NCBI RefSeq assembly: GCF_024298845.1 | Contig: NZ_CP101156.1 | Span: 868,001-932,000 of the forward strand | Source: Natronosalvus amylolyticus | GTDB taxonomy: Archaea; Halobacteriota; Halobacteria; Halobacteriales; Natrialbaceae | Reading direction: 5' to 3' | DNA length: 64,000 nt | In this document: positions 54,701 to 63,541 of the stretch, one piece after another | Numbering within the stretch: position 1 is the first letter of the stretch | Layout of the letters: each line of letters starts with the position of its first letter | The notes under the pieces: model-generated | What the model was told of the DNA's origin: nothing | The model's database searches: none | Seen by the model: only the letters and a program-made list of their open reading frames with translations | Program-made: the position numbers and the translations under genes

Positions 54701-55237
54701 TCAGGCGTCCTCGATTTTACTGTGCCAGGCTTTGTGGGTCCGGATGACCGGGACGACCTCGTAGTCCTCGACGATGTCTGCGTGCTGAATCAACTCGTTG
54801 ACGTACTCTTTGACGTCACGGAGCGAAGCGTGCCAGACCCGAATCAACATATCCGATTGTCCGAGATACTCGTCGACTTCGTACACCAGTTCCTGATCGA
54901 CCAGGTAGTCGATAAACTCGTGGAGTTCTTCGTTCGTCGCCTCGGGCTGGAGCGAGACCTGAACGTCAGCGTACTCGAGATCGACTTCCTGAAGGACGAG
55001 AACGCCGATAATCTTGATAATGTTGTTGTCCTGGAGTTTTTTGCGTCGTCGTCGAACGGCGGTTCTCGAGAGGCCGACTCGCTCGCCCAGGTCGGTGTCC
55101 GAGATTCGCCCGTCTTCGTTCAGAATGCGGTAGATCTTGTAGTCGACTTCGTCCAGATTATCGGTGACGAGTTGCTCGATGGTTTCCTCGAGGTCGAGGT
55201 CCGCAGTTTCCATCTGACTGCCTGACGTATCTGCCAT
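54701..55237 (-). CDS. Lrp/AsnC family transcriptional regulator
   Basis: A 178-residue regulator with an N-terminal acidic extension, an AsnC-type HTH (DEVDYKIYRILNEDGRISDTDLGERVGLSRTAVRRRRKKL) and a RAM-like ligand/oligomerisation domain (YADVQVSLQPEATNEELHEF...LIRVWHASLRDVKEYV). It is divergent from the acyl-CoA synthetase gene and convergent with dppF. Control of either is plausible but not shown. Confidence 0.92.
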   Translation of the reverse strand: MADTSGSQMETADLDLEETIEQLVTDNLDEVDYKIYRILNEDGRISDTDLGERVGLSRTAVRRRRKKLQDNNIIKIIGVLVLQEVDLEYADVQVSLQPEATNEELHEFIDYLVDQELVYEVDEYLGQSDMLIRVWHASLRDVKEYVNELIQHADIVEDYEVVPVIRTHKAWHSKIEDA

Positions 55238-55418
55238 AACCTATAGTACAAACAGGTGAACCTTGAACGTAGTGTTTCCTCGAGATGGCGAAACGTCAGG
55301 TCGGTAACCGTGTGCAGCAGCGAATCGTCAGGTTGGTGTACGTGTAGAGCCGCGAAAACTGACAACGGTAACGTTCATTGCACGGGCCGGCAAACCTTGC
55401 CAGCATATGGACGGGGAT

Positions 55419-57431
55419 ATGACCGACGAGGTGGTGCACGAACCAACGCAGTCGTTCGTCGAATCCACGAACGTCTGGGCGTTCATGCAGGCGTACGGTA
55501 TCGAAAACTACGACGACCTCATCGAGCGAACGACGACCGACCGCGGTGACGGCGAAAGCGGCGTGGAGTGGTTCTGGGACGAACTGGTCGACTATCTCGA
55601 CCTCGAATTTTTCGAACCGTACGACCAAGTACGAGACGATTCGGATGGCCCGCAGTTCACCGACTGGTATCCCGGCGGTGAACTCAACATCGCACACAAC
55701 ACTGTCGACCGACACGCCACCCTCGAGAGGGAAGAGCGAAACACGGTGGCGACGATCTGGGAGGGTGAAGATGGCGAAGTGCGCGAAATCACTTACCACG
55801 AACTCCACCGTCAGGCGAACAAAGTGGCCAACGCCCTCGAGGAACGGGGTATCGAGACGGGTGATACCGTCGGCCTGTACATGCCGATGGTACCCGAAGT
55901 GGTCTCGATCCTGTACGGCTGTTTCAAAGTGGGGGCTATCGCCGTCCCCATCTTCTCGGGCTTCGGCGTCGACGCCGTGGCCACCCGCATCGAGGACGCC
56001 GAGTGTTCGGTGCTCGTTACCGGCGACGGGTTCTACCGCCGAGGCAGTCCGATCTATCTGAAGGGGTCGGCGGATGACGCCATCGAGAAGGCTGGGCTAG
56101 TCGAGCACACCATCGTCTTCGATCGGTTGGGCTCGAGCGAGGCACAACCCGACTCGAGCGACTCCGGGACCACCCACGACATCCCCTGGAACGACGACCG
56201 TGACGAGTGGTGGAACGACGCCGTCGAAACGCAAGACGACGAGTACGAGAGCAAATCACTCCCCTCGAACCAGGAGTCGATGTTACTGTACTCCTCGGGA
56301 ACGACGGGAACGCCGAAAGGCATCGTCCACACGCACGCGGGTGTCCAGACACAGTGTGCCAAAGAGCTGTATTTCGGCTTCGATCTGAAACCCGCCGACC
56401 GCTTTTTCTGGGTCAGTGACATCGGCTGGATGATGGGGCCCTGGACGTTGATCGGCGTCCACACCTTCGGCGGCACCGTCTTCATGTACGAGGGTGCACC
56501 CGACCACCCCCAACCAGACCGGTTCTGGGAAATGATCGATCGTCACGGACTCACCCAGTTCGGCATCTCACCAACGGCCATTCGAGCGTTGCGCAAACAC
56601 GGGGACGACTGGCTGGCGGACCACGACCTCTCCTCGCTTCGACTGCTCGGTTCGACGGGCGAACCCTGGGACCCCGAGTCCTGGCGCTGGTTCTACGACC
56701 ACGTCGGCGGGGGTGACGCGCCGATCATCAACATCTCCGGCGGTACCGAGATCTGTGGCTGTTTCCTGATGCCGATGCCGACCCAGCCGCTCAAGCCCTG
56801 CACGCTCGGTGGTCCGGGATTGGGCATGGACATCGACATCGTCAACGCCGCTGGCGAATCCGTCAAAAACGACAACCAACGCGGCTTTCTGGTCGCCCGC
56901 GATTCCTGTCCCTCGATGACGAAATCGCTCTGGAGCGGCGACGAGCGCTACCTTGAGGAGTACTGGTCGACGTTCGACGACATGTGGGACCACGGTGACT
57001 GGGCCCAACAGGACGAAGACGGCTTCTGGTTCTTGCATGGCCGCGCTGACGACGCACTCAACGTGGCCGGCAGAAAGGTCGGCCCGGCCGAAGTCGAAGG
57101 CGCGCTCATCGATCACGAGGCCGTCAACCAGGCCGCCGCCGTCGGTGCGCCAGACGACACCACCGGCACCGCCGTCGTCACCTACGTCATCCTCGAGGAC
57201 GGATTCGAGGAAGGCGAAACGCTTCGAACCGAACTTCGTAACCAGGTCGGCGAGGAACTCGGCAAGCCCTTCCGGCCACGCGAGATTCTGTTCGTCGACG
57301 CCTTCCCCAAAACGCAATCCGGGAAGATCATCCGACGGGCCGTCCAGGCTGCGTACACCGGCGAAGATCTGGGCGACCTCTCGAGCCTCGAAAACCCCGA
57401 AGCACTCGAGGCCCTCGAGGATGCGCGGTAA
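55419..57431 (+). CDS. Acyl-CoA synthetase (acetyl-CoA synthetase-like, AMP-forming)
   Basis: A 670-residue ANL-family ligase organised like acetyl-CoA synthetase. It has the N-terminal ACS cap (FYWDELVDYL-like VEWFWDELVDYLDLEFFEPYDQ), the P-loop YSSGTTGTPKGIVHTH, the pocket motif WVSDIGWMMGPW, the ISGGTEICGCF motif, the hinge GRADDALNVAGRKVGPAE and the catalytic Lys in PKTQSGKIIRR. The substrate acyl group cannot be fixed; short- or branched-chain acids are likely. ATG 55419 or 55407 are both possible. Confidence 0.9.
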   Translation: MTDEVVHEPTQSFVESTNVWAFMQAYGIENYDDLIERTTTDRGDGESGVEWFWDELVDYLDLEFFEPYDQVRDDSDGPQFTDWYPGGELNIAHNTVDRHATLEREERNTVATIWEGEDGEVREITYHELHRQANKVANALEERGIETGDTVGLYMPMVPEVVSILYGCFKVGAIAVPIFSGFGVDAVATRIEDAECSVLVTGDGFYRRGSPIYLKGSADDAIEKAGLVEHTIVFDRLGSSEAQPDSSDSGTTHDIPWNDDRDEWWNDAVETQDDEYESKSLPSNQESMLLYSSGTTGTPKGIVHTHAGVQTQCAKELYFGFDLKPADRFFWVSDIGWMMGPWTLIGVHTFGGTVFMYEGAPDHPQPDRFWEMIDRHGLTQFGISPTAIRALRKHGDDWLADHDLSSLRLLGSTGEPWDPESWRWFYDHVGGGDAPIINISGGTEICGCFLMPMPTQPLKPCTLGGPGLGMDIDIVNAAGESVKNDNQRGFLVARDSCPSMTKSLWSGDERYLEEYWSTFDDMWDHGDWAQQDEDGFWFLHGRADDALNVAGRKVGPAEVEGALIDHEAVNQAAAVGAPDDTTGTAVVTYVILEDGFEEGETLRTELRNQVGEELGKPFRPREILFVDAFPKTQSGKIIRRAVQAAYTGEDLGDLSSLENPEALEALEDAR

Positions 57432-57515
57432 GCCGAAATGAGTGCAATAAACGACTGAAAACGACTTAACGATACGATATTTATTTACGGTAGTGGTGTT
57501 CACTTGAGCTACACG

Positions 57516-58145
57516 ATGGGGAACGGAACGCCTGCACAAACACCACGTGAACCCGACGAAATGTCAGGCGAAACGACGGGTGCCGACTCACCATCACAGA
57601 CTACACTAACCCGTGACTCCCTTTTTCACGTCCTCCAGACGAGTAGACGCCGAGCAGCGATTCGATACCTCCAGGCGCACCTCCAGAACGAAGGCGGCGA
57701 TTTCGAATCAGTGTCTCCAGTCCCCATCGGGGACCTGACGGAGTGGATCGCGGCCAGAGAACACGACATCACTGTCGAGCAGTTGCGCTCGAGTCAGCGC
57801 CAGCGCGTGTACATCTCGCTGTATCAGACACACCTCCCGAAACTCGACGAACTGGGGATCATTTACTACGACAACGACCGCGGACTGGTCACACCGACGC
57901 CGACGATTCGCGAGTTCGCGCAGTATCTCGAGGAGGAGACCCCGGTCGAGCAGGAACCTGGACCGGGAGAAACGCCCTGGGTCGGTGCATACGTCCTACT
58001 CACAGCTTTTGGAGCGGTCTTGCTCGCGTTAACTGCGAGTGATATACTGCCTATCGAACCGCTCACCGTCGGTGGACTGATCGTCGGGGGGCTTGGGGTG
58101 ATTACGGCGGCGTATACGTACGACCTATCGAAACGCGAACAATAG
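57516..58145 (+). CDS. Winged-HTH membrane protein (DUF7344-like)
   Basis: A 209-residue protein with an N-terminal disordered part, a winged-helix-like domain (LFHVLQTSRRRAAIRYLQAHL...VYISLYQTHLPKLDELGIIYYDNDRGLVTPTP) and two C-terminal membrane helices (VGAYVLLTAFGAVLLALTAS and TVGGLIVGGLGVITAAYTY). This is the architecture of the haloarchaeal DUF7344-type predicted regulators anchored at the membrane. Its target is unknown. ATG 57516 is preferred over a TTG at 57504. Confidence 0.82.
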   Translation: MGNGTPAQTPREPDEMSGETTGADSPSQTTLTRDSLFHVLQTSRRRAAIRYLQAHLQNEGGDFESVSPVPIGDLTEWIAAREHDITVEQLRSSQRQRVYISLYQTHLPKLDELGIIYYDNDRGLVTPTPTIREFAQYLEEETPVEQEPGPGETPWVGAYVLLTAFGAVLLALTASDILPIEPLTVGGLIVGGLGVITAAYTYDLSKREQ

Positions 58146-58185
58146 TACACGCTGGAACGATGAAAACACTCGAGTGATCGTCCGA

Positions 58186-58857
58186 TCAGTAGATGAGTTC
58201 GTCGTCGTTTTCGACCATGTACAGTGTTCGAGCGGCGATGTTCACCGCGTGATCGCCGACCCGCTCGAGGTCGCGAATCGTCAACAGCAACCGTGACACG
58301 TCTCTGAGCAGGTACTCGACTTCGTCTGGGGACCCAAGTTCGCGTTCGATGAGGTCACGGACGACGATTTGACTCGCGCGTTCGGCGAAGTGATCGAGGT
58401 CGTCGTCTCTGGTCGCCAGTTCACGACAGGCAGCGGTGTCTTCCTGGTCGTACGCCTGCATGGCGTCGTCGATCATCTCGAGGGTGAGATCACCCATCGC
58501 CTGTACGTCGACGTCCGGAAAGAGGTCACGTTCGGCGTCCTGGGTGTACTCGCCCAGATTCACGGCCAGATCACCGACTCGTTCGAGGTCGGTGATTATT
58601 TTGAACGAGGACGCGATAAATCGGAGGTCGCTCGCGACCGGCTGCTGGAGCGCGAGCAGGTTGATACACCGCTGCTCGAGGTCGAGATACATTCGGTTGA
58701 TTTCGCTGTCTCCCATGATGACTTCCTGGGCGAGTTCGTCGTCTTTGCGTTCCAGTGCATCGAGCCCCATACGCAGGCGTTCCATCACGAGTTCGCCCAT
58801 GTAACAGATCTCCGCACGAAGTTCGCGGAGTTGTTCCTGATACGATTTTCTGGCCAT
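58186..58857 (-). CDS. phoU: Phosphate signalling protein PhoU
   Basis: A 223-residue PhoU with two three-helix repeats, each carrying the metal-binding E/D motif: ITDLERVGDLAVNLGEY near residue 80 and IRDLERVGDHAVNIAAR near residue 190. PhoU modulates phosphate uptake by Pst transporters and phosphate regulators. Start 58857 (MARKSYQEQL) is chosen over the frame extending to 58968. No pst gene is visible in the window. Confidence 0.94.
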   Translation of the reverse strand: MARKSYQEQLRELRAEICYMGELVMERLRMGLDALERKDDELAQEVIMGDSEINRMYLDLEQRCINLLALQQPVASDLRFIASSFKIITDLERVGDLAVNLGEYTQDAERDLFPDVDVQAMGDLTLEMIDDAMQAYDQEDTAACRELATRDDDLDHFAERASQIVVRDLIERELGSPDEVEYLLRDVSRLLLTIRDLERVGDHAVNIAARTLYMVENDDELIY

Positions 58858-58951
58858 ATTCCCTCCACCTCGGTCGGGGCAGATATATGTTACGTCGCCC
58901 AGTACGAAATCAGCTAGCTCGAGCGTTAGGTCCCCCACCCCGAAACCCGAT

Positions 58952-59377
58952 TCACTCGAAAGAGTCAACCGGCGGTTCGGCGTCGACGATCTCGAGCGGA
59001 AGCCGTTCTCCCGTTCGATCGAACGCGGCGAAGGTTTCCTCGTCGTCGGTCCAGGGCGGAACGGCGACGAAGAGTATCTGTGCGAGGTCGTCGTATTTCG
59101 TCACGGTCAGTTCGCCGACGGGGTGTGAGACGAATCGACCCTGGGTTTCCGTGGCGGGCGTCGAGAGATTGACTCCGAAGACGGCGTTAACCGCATTACC
59201 GGGGTCTGGAAGGAAAAAGTCCGTGAAAACCGGTGCATCGTCCGGGAGTGCAGCCACGTCGGGCCCCTCGAGTGAATTTGCTTCAGACACTGAAAGGCCA
59301 GTTGTGACGCCGGATGGGTCGGCATCGTCCGCTAGCTCGAGCAAGACGTCGACCAGTCCGCGAGTGATGTATACCAC
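58952..59377 (-). CDS. Hypothetical haloarchaeal protein
   Basis: A 141-residue soluble protein (VYITRGLVDVLLELADDADPSGV...FLPDPGNAVNAVFGVNLSTPA...QGRFVSHPVGELTVTKYDDL...VAVPPWTDDEE). It feels familiar as a haloarchaeal conserved protein, but I cannot name a function. The GTG at 59377 is taken as the start. Reading further upstream runs into the MITE at 59429-59512, whose translation supplies a false N-terminus. The MITE therefore sits in its promoter region, about 50 bases upstream. Confidence 0.7.
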   Translation of the reverse strand: MVYITRGLVDVLLELADDADPSGVTTGLSVSEANSLEGPDVAALPDDAPVFTDFFLPDPGNAVNAVFGVNLSTPATETQGRFVSHPVGELTVTKYDDLAQILFVAVPPWTDDEETFAAFDRTGERLPLEIVDAEPPVDSFE

Positions 59378-59428
59378 TGGTAGCAGTAACTGCGGTGGAC
59401 TGATATAGATGTCCCCATCATACGTTGG

Positions 59429-59512
59429 TATAGTAGCCAGTGAAACGATGTACACACCTAACGCGACATCCTCTTGCGATAGGGTGTGCAATGACTTTCA
59501 CTGGCTACTATT
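59429..59512. repeat. 84-bp MITE-like palindromic element, copy 2
   Basis: Ends are TATAGTAGCCAGTGAAA at 59429-59445 and its complement finishing at 59511, with the last base changed to T. It is nearly identical to copy 3, differing mainly in a few central positions, and in the same orientation. It lies upstream of the gene ending at 58952. Confidence 0.88.
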
Positions 59513-59537
59513 GTCTCTCGGCGTCGGGGTAGACCGA

Positions 59538-60221
59538 TCAAAACGGTAGCATTCCCCAGAATGCACCCGCATACGCTCGAGGGAGTCGTCGTCGGGCCGT
59601 ATCTAGCGCCGTCTCCAGCGCTGCGGACGCGTCGTCGTGAACCCCCGGCCCGTGGCCCACGAGGATATGCTCGGGGTCGAACCCGCCGAGTTGCGCTCGA
59701 GGCGGCGCGATTCGACGCATCGGATGGACGCCGAGGGGTTCGCCACCGGCACGGAAATACGACGCCGTACCGACCGATTCGGGCACGAGGAGAATTCGGC
59801 GATCCGGTTCGTAGAGGGCGACTTCCTGCCAGGATCGGCCGTCTTTCATGACGTGTGCCTCGAGGCCGGTATCCGCGAGCGAATCGGTGAACCGGACGAC
59901 GGGTGCGTCGATCTCTTCGCTGACGCCGTCGAACCACTTCGGCATGTAGACGGGAACGTCGTGCCGAGTTGCGATTTCCGCAGCGTCTCGCTTGTGACGG
60001 TCCAGCATGACGACGACACCCGTCACGGTGCCGAGTTCGGCGAGTGCCTCGTCGAGTCCGTCGGCATCCACGGGATCGAACACCCAGACATCGCTGTCGA
60101 TGGCGAGCGCATGGCTCGCCCGTTGCATCCCTTCTTCGGGATGTGCGATCCAGCCGAAACTGCCATCGAAGCTGTCAATTTCACGGAAATCGGTCGCTCG
60201 TTTATCGATACGGAGACTCAT
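59538..60221 (-). CDS. Metallo-beta-lactamase-fold-like hypothetical protein
   Basis: A 227-residue protein resembling haloarchaeal MBL-fold-like proteins: the strand-rich N-terminus ASHALAIDSDVWVFDPVDADG, then VVMLDRHKRDAAEIATRHDVPVY and the C-terminal ILVGHGPGVHDDA. The canonical HxHxDH metal motif is replaced by DRHKRDA, so metal binding and hydrolysis are doubtful. It may be a degenerate member. It is divergent from the VOC gene; MITE copies 2 and 3 flank the two genes. Confidence 0.7.
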   Translation of the reverse strand: MSLRIDKRATDFREIDSFDGSFGWIAHPEEGMQRASHALAIDSDVWVFDPVDADGLDEALAELGTVTGVVVMLDRHKRDAAEIATRHDVPVYMPKWFDGVSEEIDAPVVRFTDSLADTGLEAHVMKDGRSWQEVALYEPDRRILLVPESVGTASYFRAGGEPLGVHPMRRIAPPRAQLGGFDPEHILVGHGPGVHDDASAALETALDTARRRLPRAYAGAFWGMLPF

Positions 60222-60335
60222 ATTCGATTTTTACGGCAGCAATCGATATAAACGCCAGCGAGACGGCAGTGCTAACGGGGTATCGACAATCCTGACGCCG
60301 GAGGCTCTTTGACCCCGTGTTGAGTACGCCTACGT

Positions 60336-61052
60336 ATGCTCCGTTCGCTCGCCTGGCTCGGTCTCGAGGTCAAATATCTCGAGCCAGCACGCCGATTTTA
60401 CGAGGAAACGCTCGAGTTGTCGCCCCGTGAACGGTCCCTGGCCGTGAACGATCCAGCCAGCGCGGTGGCCTACCCTGTCGGCGACACCGATCTAGTGCTT
60501 CGTTCTCCCAACGGGATCCCTCGAGGTGGCCTCCACACCCATTACGCGCTCTCGATTCCGGCCGAAGAATACGACGACTGGTGGGACAGACTTTCGGGAC
60601 CGATGGGATACGACCTGGACGAGTACACATTCGGTACTGCACGCTCGCTGTACCTGTACGACCCAGATGGCAACTGCGTCGAACTCGGTCAGACCGACGT
60701 CGCCGGCCCGGGCATCGACGGCCTGTTCGAGGTCGTCCTCGAGGTCGAATCGCTCGAGCGGGCCGAATCGCTGTACAGCCAACTGGGGTTCGAGACGATC
60801 GACCGAGGCGAAGAACGGGTTCGTGTCCGAATGGCCGGGCCAGTCGCCCTCGAGTTGTGGGAACCGCACCTGGGGTTGGCCGAAGCCAGAGGTGGCGTCC
60901 ACGTCGACCTCGGGTTCGAAACCGACGAAATTGACCGTATTCGGGACACACTCGAGGGAACGGTCTGCTCGCTCGAGCGCAGTGGAAACCGACTCGTCGC
61001 TCGTGACCCCGATGGGCACCATCTGACGTTTTGTGCCACCGAGAGCAGTTAG
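60336..61052 (+). CDS. VOC family (glyoxalase/dioxygenase-fold) protein
   Basis: A 238-residue protein with two vicinal-oxygen-chelate domains (residues about 3-120 and 125-235). Possible metal ligands are His in GLHTHYALS, Glu in CVELGQTD, His in GVHVDLGF and the C-terminal DPDGHHLTF. The arrangement resembles ring-cleavage dioxygenases and two-domain VOC proteins; the reaction is unknown. ATG 60336 gives MLRSLAWLGLEV. The third MITE begins 9 bases after the stop. Confidence 0.85.
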   Translation: MLRSLAWLGLEVKYLEPARRFYEETLELSPRERSLAVNDPASAVAYPVGDTDLVLRSPNGIPRGGLHTHYALSIPAEEYDDWWDRLSGPMGYDLDEYTFGTARSLYLYDPDGNCVELGQTDVAGPGIDGLFEVVLEVESLERAESLYSQLGFETIDRGEERVRVRMAGPVALELWEPHLGLAEARGGVHVDLGFETDEIDRIRDTLEGTVCSLERSGNRLVARDPDGHHLTFCATESS

Positions 61053-61061
61053 TGAAACGGA

Positions 61062-61145
61062 TATAGTAGCCAGTGAAACGATGTACACACCTAACGCGAC
61101 GCCGTCTTGCGAGGGGGTGTGCAATGACTTTCACTGGCTACTATA
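61062..61145. repeat. 84-bp MITE-like palindromic element, copy 3
   Basis: Perfect 17-base terminal inverted repeats TATAGTAGCCAGTGAAA (61062-61078) and TTTCACTGGCTACTATA (61129-61145). It has the same orientation as copy 2, 1.6 kb away. Confidence 0.9.
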
Positions 61146-61175
61146 GCACAGGCTCCCGCCAGTTCGCGTCACGAG

Positions 61176-61199
61176 AGGTGTGTACATCGTTTCACTGGC
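61176..61199. repeat. Partial inverted copy of the MITE left arm
   Basis: A 24-base stretch beginning AGGTGTGTACATCG is the exact reverse complement of the left arm of MITE copies 2 and 3 without its outer seven bases. It lies 30 bases after copy 3 and looks like a remnant of a second insertion. Confidence 0.8.
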
Positions 61200-61339
61200 A
61201 CCTCTCATACGGTTTACTGCCGTCTCGTACCGGTGAGTGCCCATACGGGGTCGGCAATCGCCGATAAAAAAGCACAGAGGACCGTCTCATTACAGACTGC
61301 CCCATCAACGAAACCGTCCCGAAAAAAGCCAACTGGACG

Positions 61340-61630
61340 CTACAGTCGACTCGTATCCACGTCGACCCCAGGAGGTGCGACGATCAGAAACCCACGGAAA
61401 TGAACGAGGCTGCCGCCCGACTCTTTGACGTCACGCGCAAAGCCCGACGCCAGTTCGTTCACGTCGCCGTCGACGTTCAACACGAGAACGTTGCCAGCAC
61501 CCAGCGTCTCGAGCCAGGTTTCCGGCTCGGTCGTTCCGTCGAGGACGTCGAGCAGGATACTCCCCTCGAGGTCGAGTTCCTCGTCCATGTGTTCCTCGAC
61601 GGCTCGAAGGTCGAGGTCGAAATCGCTCAT
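61340..61630 (-). CDS. Conserved haloarchaeal protein (DUF5779-like)
   Basis: A 96-residue acidic protein starting MSDFDLDLRAVEEHMDEEL, with a central LLDVLDGTTEPETWLETL and a strand-rich C-terminal half (GNVLVLNVDGDVNELA...LVHFRGFLIVAPPGVDVD). It matches a small haloarchaeal family that I associate with DUF5779; no function is known. Start 61630 is chosen over the frame to 61756. The 61631-61984 interval upstream is shared with the divergent leuA-type promoter and holds no other gene I can support. Confidence 0.7.
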   Translation of the reverse strand: MSDFDLDLRAVEEHMDEELDLEGSILLDVLDGTTEPETWLETLGAGNVLVLNVDGDVNELASGFARDVKESGGSLVHFRGFLIVAPPGVDVDTSRL

Positions 61631-61950
61631 ACCTGGAACGCTCGAACCGCGATGAGAAAAACGTTCCCCCACCGCTCGAACGTGGCCGCCAGAGAGTCCG
61701 ACGATATCACTCGTTTCGAACGATTGTCCAATTGGGAGTGCGCGCGAGGCCGCCAATTCTTACATCCTCAACCAGAGCAGTGAAATTTACACTGACACGG
61801 TCACACGTGGGTCGGGCAATCATGGTATGGTATGGGTGTGTATAAGGACATTGGGGGGCATACCAGGCCGTTTACTGCATGCGTTTTCTCCATCCTTCAC
61901 GAACGTCAATCGAGGATTATGATGGTGCCAATATCCGTTTCAGCGCCACA

Positions 61951-61958
61951 TTTATATA
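61951..61958 (+). promoter_or_regulatory. TATA box of the leuA-type gene
   Basis: TTTATATA ends 27 bases before the ATG at 61985, the spacing of a leaderless archaeal transcript. This argues that 61985 is the true start of the frameshifted gene. Confidence 0.65.
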
Positions 61959-61984
61959 CTCCCTCGGACCTGTGGTTGGATACA

Positions 61985-63218
61985 ATGTCGACACCTACCG
62001 ACACTGGCTCTGAGACCCCTCAGGGCGGTCGAGTTCTTCCAGGGAACATTAGATTCCACTGACGAAATCGAGACAGCACGTGTCTTCGATACCACGCTAC
62101 GGGACGGCGAGCAGTCCCCAGGCACGTCGTTTTCCTACGACGACAAACGCGAGATCGCACGGATTTTAGACGAGATGGGAACCCACGTCATAGAGGCCGG
62201 TTTCCCCGTCAACTCCGAGGCCGAATTCGAGGCCGTCCGTGATATCGCGTCGTCGACGGAGACGACCACCTGCGGGTTAGCTCGCGTCGTCGATGGCGAC
62301 ATCGAAGCCGCGTTAGATTCCGGCGTCGAGATGGTTCACGTCTTCGTCTCCACGAGTGACGTCCAGATCGAAGACTCGATGCACTCGAGTCGCGAGGACG
62401 TCGTCGAGCGCGCTATCGCCGCCGTCGAACGCGTCGTCGAGACGGGAACGACCTGTATGTTCTCGCCGATGGACGCGACACGGACGGACGAGGCGTTCTT
62501 GACGGAGGTTATCGAAGCCGTGAGCGAGGCAGGCACCGACTGGATCAATATTCCCGATACGTGCGGGGTTGCGACGCCGCGTCGCTTCTACGATCTGATC
62601 GAGAAGGTCTGTCAGCACACCGACGCCCGAATCGACGTACACACACACGATGACTTCGGACTGGCCACGGCGAACGCGCTGGCGGGGATCGAAGCCGGTG
62701 CCGACCAGGCACAGGTTTCGGTGAACTCCATCGGCGAGCGAGCCGGTAACGCCGCCTACGAGGAGTACGTGATGGCCGTCGAATCGGTCTACCAGGCGGA
62801 TACTGGTATCGATACGACACGCATCACCGAACTCTCGCAGGTCGTTGCCGACCGCAGCGGCGTTCCAGTCCCATCGAACAAGCCGATCGTCGGCTCCAAC
62901 GCGTTCTCTCACGAAAGCGGTATCCACGCTGCCGGTGTTATCGAAAATTCCGATACGTTCGAACCCGGCGTGATGACTCCAGAAATGGTCGGCGCACGAC
63001 GTCGACTGGTGCTGGGCAAGCACACCGGGACCCACTCGGTCCGCGAGCGACTGGTCGAAACCGGTTACGACCCGACCGAGACGGAGGTACGCGCAGTCAC
63101 CCGACGCGTCAAAGATTACGGGGCGGAAAAACGACGCGTCACCGTCTCCGACCTCGAGCGATTCGCCGAGGAGGAAGGCGTCGCCGAACTCCCCGAAAAA
63201 GAGGAGGTGCGAGCGTAA
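61985..63218 (+). CDS. leuA: 2-isopropylmalate synthase / (R)-citramalate synthase, with an apparent N-terminal frameshift
   Basis: An acyl-CoA-condensing aldolase-type enzyme of leucine/isoleucine synthesis. The catalytic DTTLRDGEQSPG is encoded at about 62094-62129, DVHTHDDFGLATANAL, SVNSIGERAGNAAYEE and SHESGIHAAGV follow. The conserved N-terminus (VEFFQGTLDSTDEI) reads in frame only from 62028, and no ATG, GTG or TTG precedes it in that frame. The promoter-proximal ATG 61985 is one frame off and meets TGA at 62060-62062. Removing one base, for example from CCCC at 62016-62019, would join them. The first intact in-frame ATG (62175) lies after the catalytic motif. Sequencing error, inactivation or recoding are all possible. 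Confidence 0.8.
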
Positions 63219-63303
63219 GCATGGCCGCCGCGGTCGCTTCCGGCCGTCAGCACCGGCTGGCGGTCACGGACACTTCGAGCAACGCTTGCCTACCGGACAA
63301 GGG

Positions 63304-63309
63304 TTATAT
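63304..63309 (+). promoter_or_regulatory. TATA box for the ilvB leader transcript
   Basis: TTATAT ends 27 bases before the ATG at 63336, as expected if that ATG is the first transcribed codon of a leaderless mRNA. Confidence 0.6.
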
Positions 63310-63335
63310 CGCTCGAGCGGTATACAAGTTAGATA

Positions 63336-63416
63336 ATGAGCGTTCGCGACACCACGCCGGCACGCACTGCCGACAGCGCGTCGCTCGCTTCCCTCATTAT
63401 TGTAGGGGCAGCCTAG
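63336..63416 (+). CDS. Putative branched-chain amino-acid leader peptide (26 residues)
   Basis: A short frame ATG 63336 to TAG 63414-63416 whose last ten residues are [10 protein letters not shown]: five of the seven residues from Leu17 to Val23 are branched-chain amino acids. A TATA box sits at leaderless distance. The Val codon (63402-63404) abuts a perfect hairpin at 63404-63421. The segment TTCCCTC (63389-63395) just before the Ile-Ile-Val codons is complementary to GAGGGAA (63543-63549) at the ilvB Shine-Dalgarno. The first sixteen residues are unremarkable. The arrangement resembles bacterial ilv/leu leader peptides; no archaeal example is known to me. Translation is not shown. Confidence 0.5.
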   Translation: MSVRDTTPARTADSASLASLIIVGAA

Positions 63417-63421
63417 CCCCT
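63404..63421 (+). promoter_or_regulatory. Hairpin overlapping the leader-peptide stop codon
   Basis: Perfect 6-base arms AGGGGC (63404-63409) and GCCCCT (63416-63421) enclose AGCCTA. It spans the last codons and stop of the leader peptide, so a stalled ribosome would block it. Only a weak T-rich run follows, so a terminator role is uncertain. Confidence 0.55.
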
Positions 63422-63541
63422 CATCACCCACTCTTTCGTCCCGGATTTGCACCGTATTCGAAGCAACCAGCGACGCGGGTCCATCACTTGCCCCTATCAC
63501 AGATGACAACCACAGACACGAGATTGCCGACACCGGCAACG

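Noticed and set aside
56568-57539. 323-codon open frame antisense to the acyl-CoA synthetase
   Set aside because: The synthetase has every ANL motif; the antisense product has none.
59378-59491. Longer N-terminus of the gene ending at 58952
   Set aside because: Residues before the GTG at 59377 are translated from the MITE and its flank; the same false peptide start appears at MITE copy 3.
61832-62062. Separate 76-codon gene before leuA
   Set aside because: Its useful part is only the ATG at 61985 and the following codons, which are better explained as the frameshifted start of the leuA-type gene.
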